NCBI GenBank assembly: GCA_001816835.1
Contig: MHDB01000002.1
Location: 1 to 12,695, forward strand
From: Candidatus Woykebacteria bacterium RIFCSPLOWO2_01_FULL_43_14
Lineage (GTDB): Bacteria; Patescibacteriota; Microgenomatia; Woykebacterales; 2-01-FULL-43-14
Direction: 5' to 3'
Length of the DNA stretch: 12,695 nt
Shown: piece after piece, positions 10,907 to 12,695 of the stretch
How positions within the stretch are numbered: the first letter of the stretch is position 1
Layout of the letters: every line of letters begins with the position of its first letter
Notes under the pieces: model-generated
The model's database searches: none
Told to the model about the DNA's origin: nothing
Seen by the model: only the letters and a program-made list of their open reading frames with translations
Translations under genes and position numbers: made by a program

Positions 10907-12695
10907 TTAACCCTTCGACCAAGTGTCGTCTATATGTACCTCAACTTTGACGGGACATTTTTTCAAAAGCACTTCGGCAGCTCTGATCATTTGATACTCA
11001 ACCATTTTCGCAACTTCTTCGGCTTGATCTTCACGAGCTTCGGTCACGATTTCGTCGTGAACCGTTGAGACAAGATAGGCGTCGTAACCATTTTTTACAA
11101 TTTCATCATGAATAAAACAAAGGGCGTATTTAGTAATATCCGCACTCGTGCCTTGAATCGGCGTATTCTTACCTTGTCTTTCGATAGAACCAATTAATTT
11201 CAAATATTCAGGGTGATCTTTATCCGGCAATTGGTAAACGCGCTTTCGCCCACCGAGCGTCCGAGAATAACCAAGCTTCACCGCTTCTTTGCCCGTTCGA
11301 TCCAACCATTTTTTTACACCCTGGTAGGTTTTGAAATAAATATCCAAAAGACTTCGAGCTTCTTCCACACTTGTCCCTATCTGAACAGCTAGGGAGGTAG
11401 GACCACGACCATACATAAGCCCAAAATTAATTGATTTGGCCTGGAAACGTTTGGTTTTGTCCACCTTGTCTATATCAATTCTAAACATCTGAGAAGCTGT
11501 CAAAGTATGAAGGTCAACATCTTTAATAAAGGCACCAAGAAACACGCTATCCTCACTCACTTCAGCCATAATTCGTAGTTCTATCTGAGAGTAATCCGCC
11601 GTAACCAGTTTGTAACCGGGGGGAGCTTTGAAACAACTTCGGAAACCAGAATCAGCCGGTATCTGTTGAAGGTTTGGATTGTTACAGGCAAAACGGCCTG
11701 TGTCAGCACCCATTTGCATAAAATCCGGGTGAACCCGACCTGTCTTTGGATTGATCTTTTCCAAAATAGACTCTCCAAATGACGTGATCATTTTTTCATA
11801 CTGTCGATATTCCAAGAGTTTCTTGGCCAAAGGGTGATCGACTTTTTGAAGAGTCGCCTCAGATGTATTAGGAATATCTACACCCAGTTTCCTAAAGGCT
11901 TCCAGAAGCTGTAGCGGGCTATCTAGATTAATGGACGGCATATCATTACCAAATAAATCCATTGCGGTGAAGGAAGTGATCGCGGTTAGGTCTTTTTGGA
12001 TATCATCCCGGATTTCATTTCGCTTTTCTTCAAGTTCTTTTATATGTACTCGCCATTTTTCCTGGTCTATAAGAAAACCCCGAAGCTCCATCTCGGCCAC
12101 CACAGGGGCAACTTTGAACTCAAGCTTGGCTGTCTCGACAAGGCCTTCCTGCTGGAGTTTACGAAATTGTTTCTTGAAAATCTCCAATAAAAAGTGGACA
12201 TCTCGAGCGGCATAATCCAATTGTTGGGTTGTAAATTTACCTCGCAAAGCAGCATTTTTGGGATCTGAAAACTCATCACGAATAGTTTTGTCTATTTTCA
12301 CACCGATATATTTTTCAACCAAACTTTTTAGCGAAATTTCACGACTAATACCACAAGTAATTAGCCTCTCGGCTAGCATAGTATCGTACACTGAACCGAG
12401 TGTAATACCAGACTGAATTTTCAACACCTCGTAGTCAAATTTGACGTTTTGTAAAATTTTTAGCGGGCGTTCGCTTTCCAAAACAGCTTTGAGTGGACTC
12501 AAGTCAACTTTTTGGGTGTCTATAACAAACGATTTTTCCTCGGTGGCCAGTTGGAGTAAAAGGAGTTTGGTATTGAAAGGATCTAAACTAGTACCTTCTG
12601 TGTCTACTGAGACTGTTTGGGTCTTCGACAGAGCGTCTACTACCTCCCCTAAGTCTGATGTTTGAGTAATAAATTTGTAGTCAATGGCACTCTGT
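10907..12695 (-). CDS. polA: DNA polymerase I, 5' end outside window
   Basis: Family A DNA polymerase for repair and Okazaki fragment processing. The frame is open to the right edge, so only the last 596 residues are seen. They comprise the 3'-5' exonuclease and polymerase domains; any 5' nuclease domain lies beyond the edge. Exonuclease residues appear intact: VDTEG with the DxE pair (codons at 12596-12604), NVKFDYEVL, and YAARDVHFLL. The polymerase motifs are complete: motif A TADYSQIELR (Asp codon 11594-11596), motif B KRFQAKSINFGLMYGRG with the Arg/Lys/Phe nucleotide-selecting residues, and motif C STVHDEIV (11051-11059). The internal TTG at 12502 is not a start, because conserved exonuclease sequence continues upstream. 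The C-terminus (HIDDTWSKG) ends as usual for the family. Confidence 0.95.
   Translation of the reverse strand, partial: QSAIDYKFITQTSDLGEVVDALSKTQTVSVDTEGTSLDPFNTKLLLLQLATEEKSFVIDTQKVDLSPLKAVLESERPLKILQNVKFDYEVLKIQSGITLGSVYDTMLAERLITCGISREISLKSLVEKYIGVKIDKTIRDEFSDPKNAALRGKFTTQQLDYAARDVHFLLEIFKKQFRKLQQEGLVETAKLEFKVAPVVAEMELRGFLIDQEKWRVHIKELEEKRNEIRDDIQKDLTAITSFTAMDLFGNDMPSINLDSPLQLLEAFRKLGVDIPNTSEATLQKVDHPLAKKLLEYRQYEKMITSFGESILEKINPKTGRVHPDFMQMGADTGRFACNNPNLQQIPADSGFRSCFKAPPGYKLVTADYSQIELRIMAEVSEDSVFLGAFIKDVDLHTLTASQMFRIDIDKVDKTKRFQAKSINFGLMYGRGPTSLAVQIGTSVEEARSLLDIYFKTYQGVKKWLDRTGKEAVKLGYSRTLGGRKRVYQLPDKDHPEYLKLIGSIERQGKNTPIQGTSADITKYALCFIHDEIVKNGYDAYLVSTVHDEIVTEAREDQAEEVAKMVEYQMIRAAEVLLKKCPVKVEVHIDDTWSKG

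Noticed and set aside
12500..12502. TTG at 12502 as the polA start
   Set aside because: The frame stays open to the window edge and the upstream residues include the exonuclease DxE motif, so the gene continues beyond the window.
1..12695. CRISPR array, rRNA or replication origin
   Set aside because: No regularly spaced repeats, rRNA-like sequence or DnaA-box cluster was seen.

Overview
The window reads as a chromosomal segment of a small-genome bacterium, most likely of the Candidate Phyla Radiation (Patescibacteria, perhaps Microgenomates). This placement is an inference from gene content and was not tested by search. The grounds are moderate GC, very compact spacing, many short one-gene transcription units, a CCA-encoding tRNA, and a mix of housekeeping genes with small membrane or coiled-coil proteins of unknown role.

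Layout on the + strand. The 3' end of a conserved-TM-helix (MscS-associated) membrane protein (2-427) is followed by phosphoenolpyruvate synthase ppsA (526-2805). Next is a RAYT/IS200-type HUH transposase (2903-3571) flanked by inverted copies of a hairpin repeat, then tRNA-Lys(UUU) (3678-3752). An accessory stretch follows: a GC-rich multi-pass membrane gene (4033-4644), a Cys-rich 87-residue protein (4709-4972), a queuosine-salvage N-glycosylase (Qng1/DUF2419, 5060-6028) and a nucleoside 2-deoxyribosyltransferase-like protein (6064-6510). After these come an anchored clan GH-A-like glycosidase (6833-8125) and a small coiled-coil protein (8161-8385). Between the deoxyribosyltransferase-like gene and the glycosidase, on the - strand, lies a 55-residue arginine-rich gene (6554-6721) with its own promoter, Shine-Dalgarno sequence and terminator.

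Layout on the - strand. The right third holds, in transcription order, polA (5' end outside the window), a membrane-anchored CAP/SCP-domain protein, an 84-residue membrane protein, rplS, rnhB and yraN. The rplS-rnhB-yraN order is a classical one. yraN ends one base from the convergent coiled-coil gene.

The most striking signal is in transcription and translation starts. For eight protein genes (ppsA, transposase, qng1, deoxyribosyltransferase-like, glycosidase, coiled-coil, rnhB, rplS) a -10 hexamer sits 6-8 nt before the start codon and there is no Shine-Dalgarno sequence. That geometry predicts leaderless mRNAs. Three genes of unknown function (4033-4644, 4709-4972 and the 55-residue gene) instead have a conventional promoter, a Shine-Dalgarno sequence and an intrinsic terminator, each as a self-contained unit. 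Two modes of initiation therefore appear side by side, with the Shine-Dalgarno class confined to unrecognised, possibly acquired genes.
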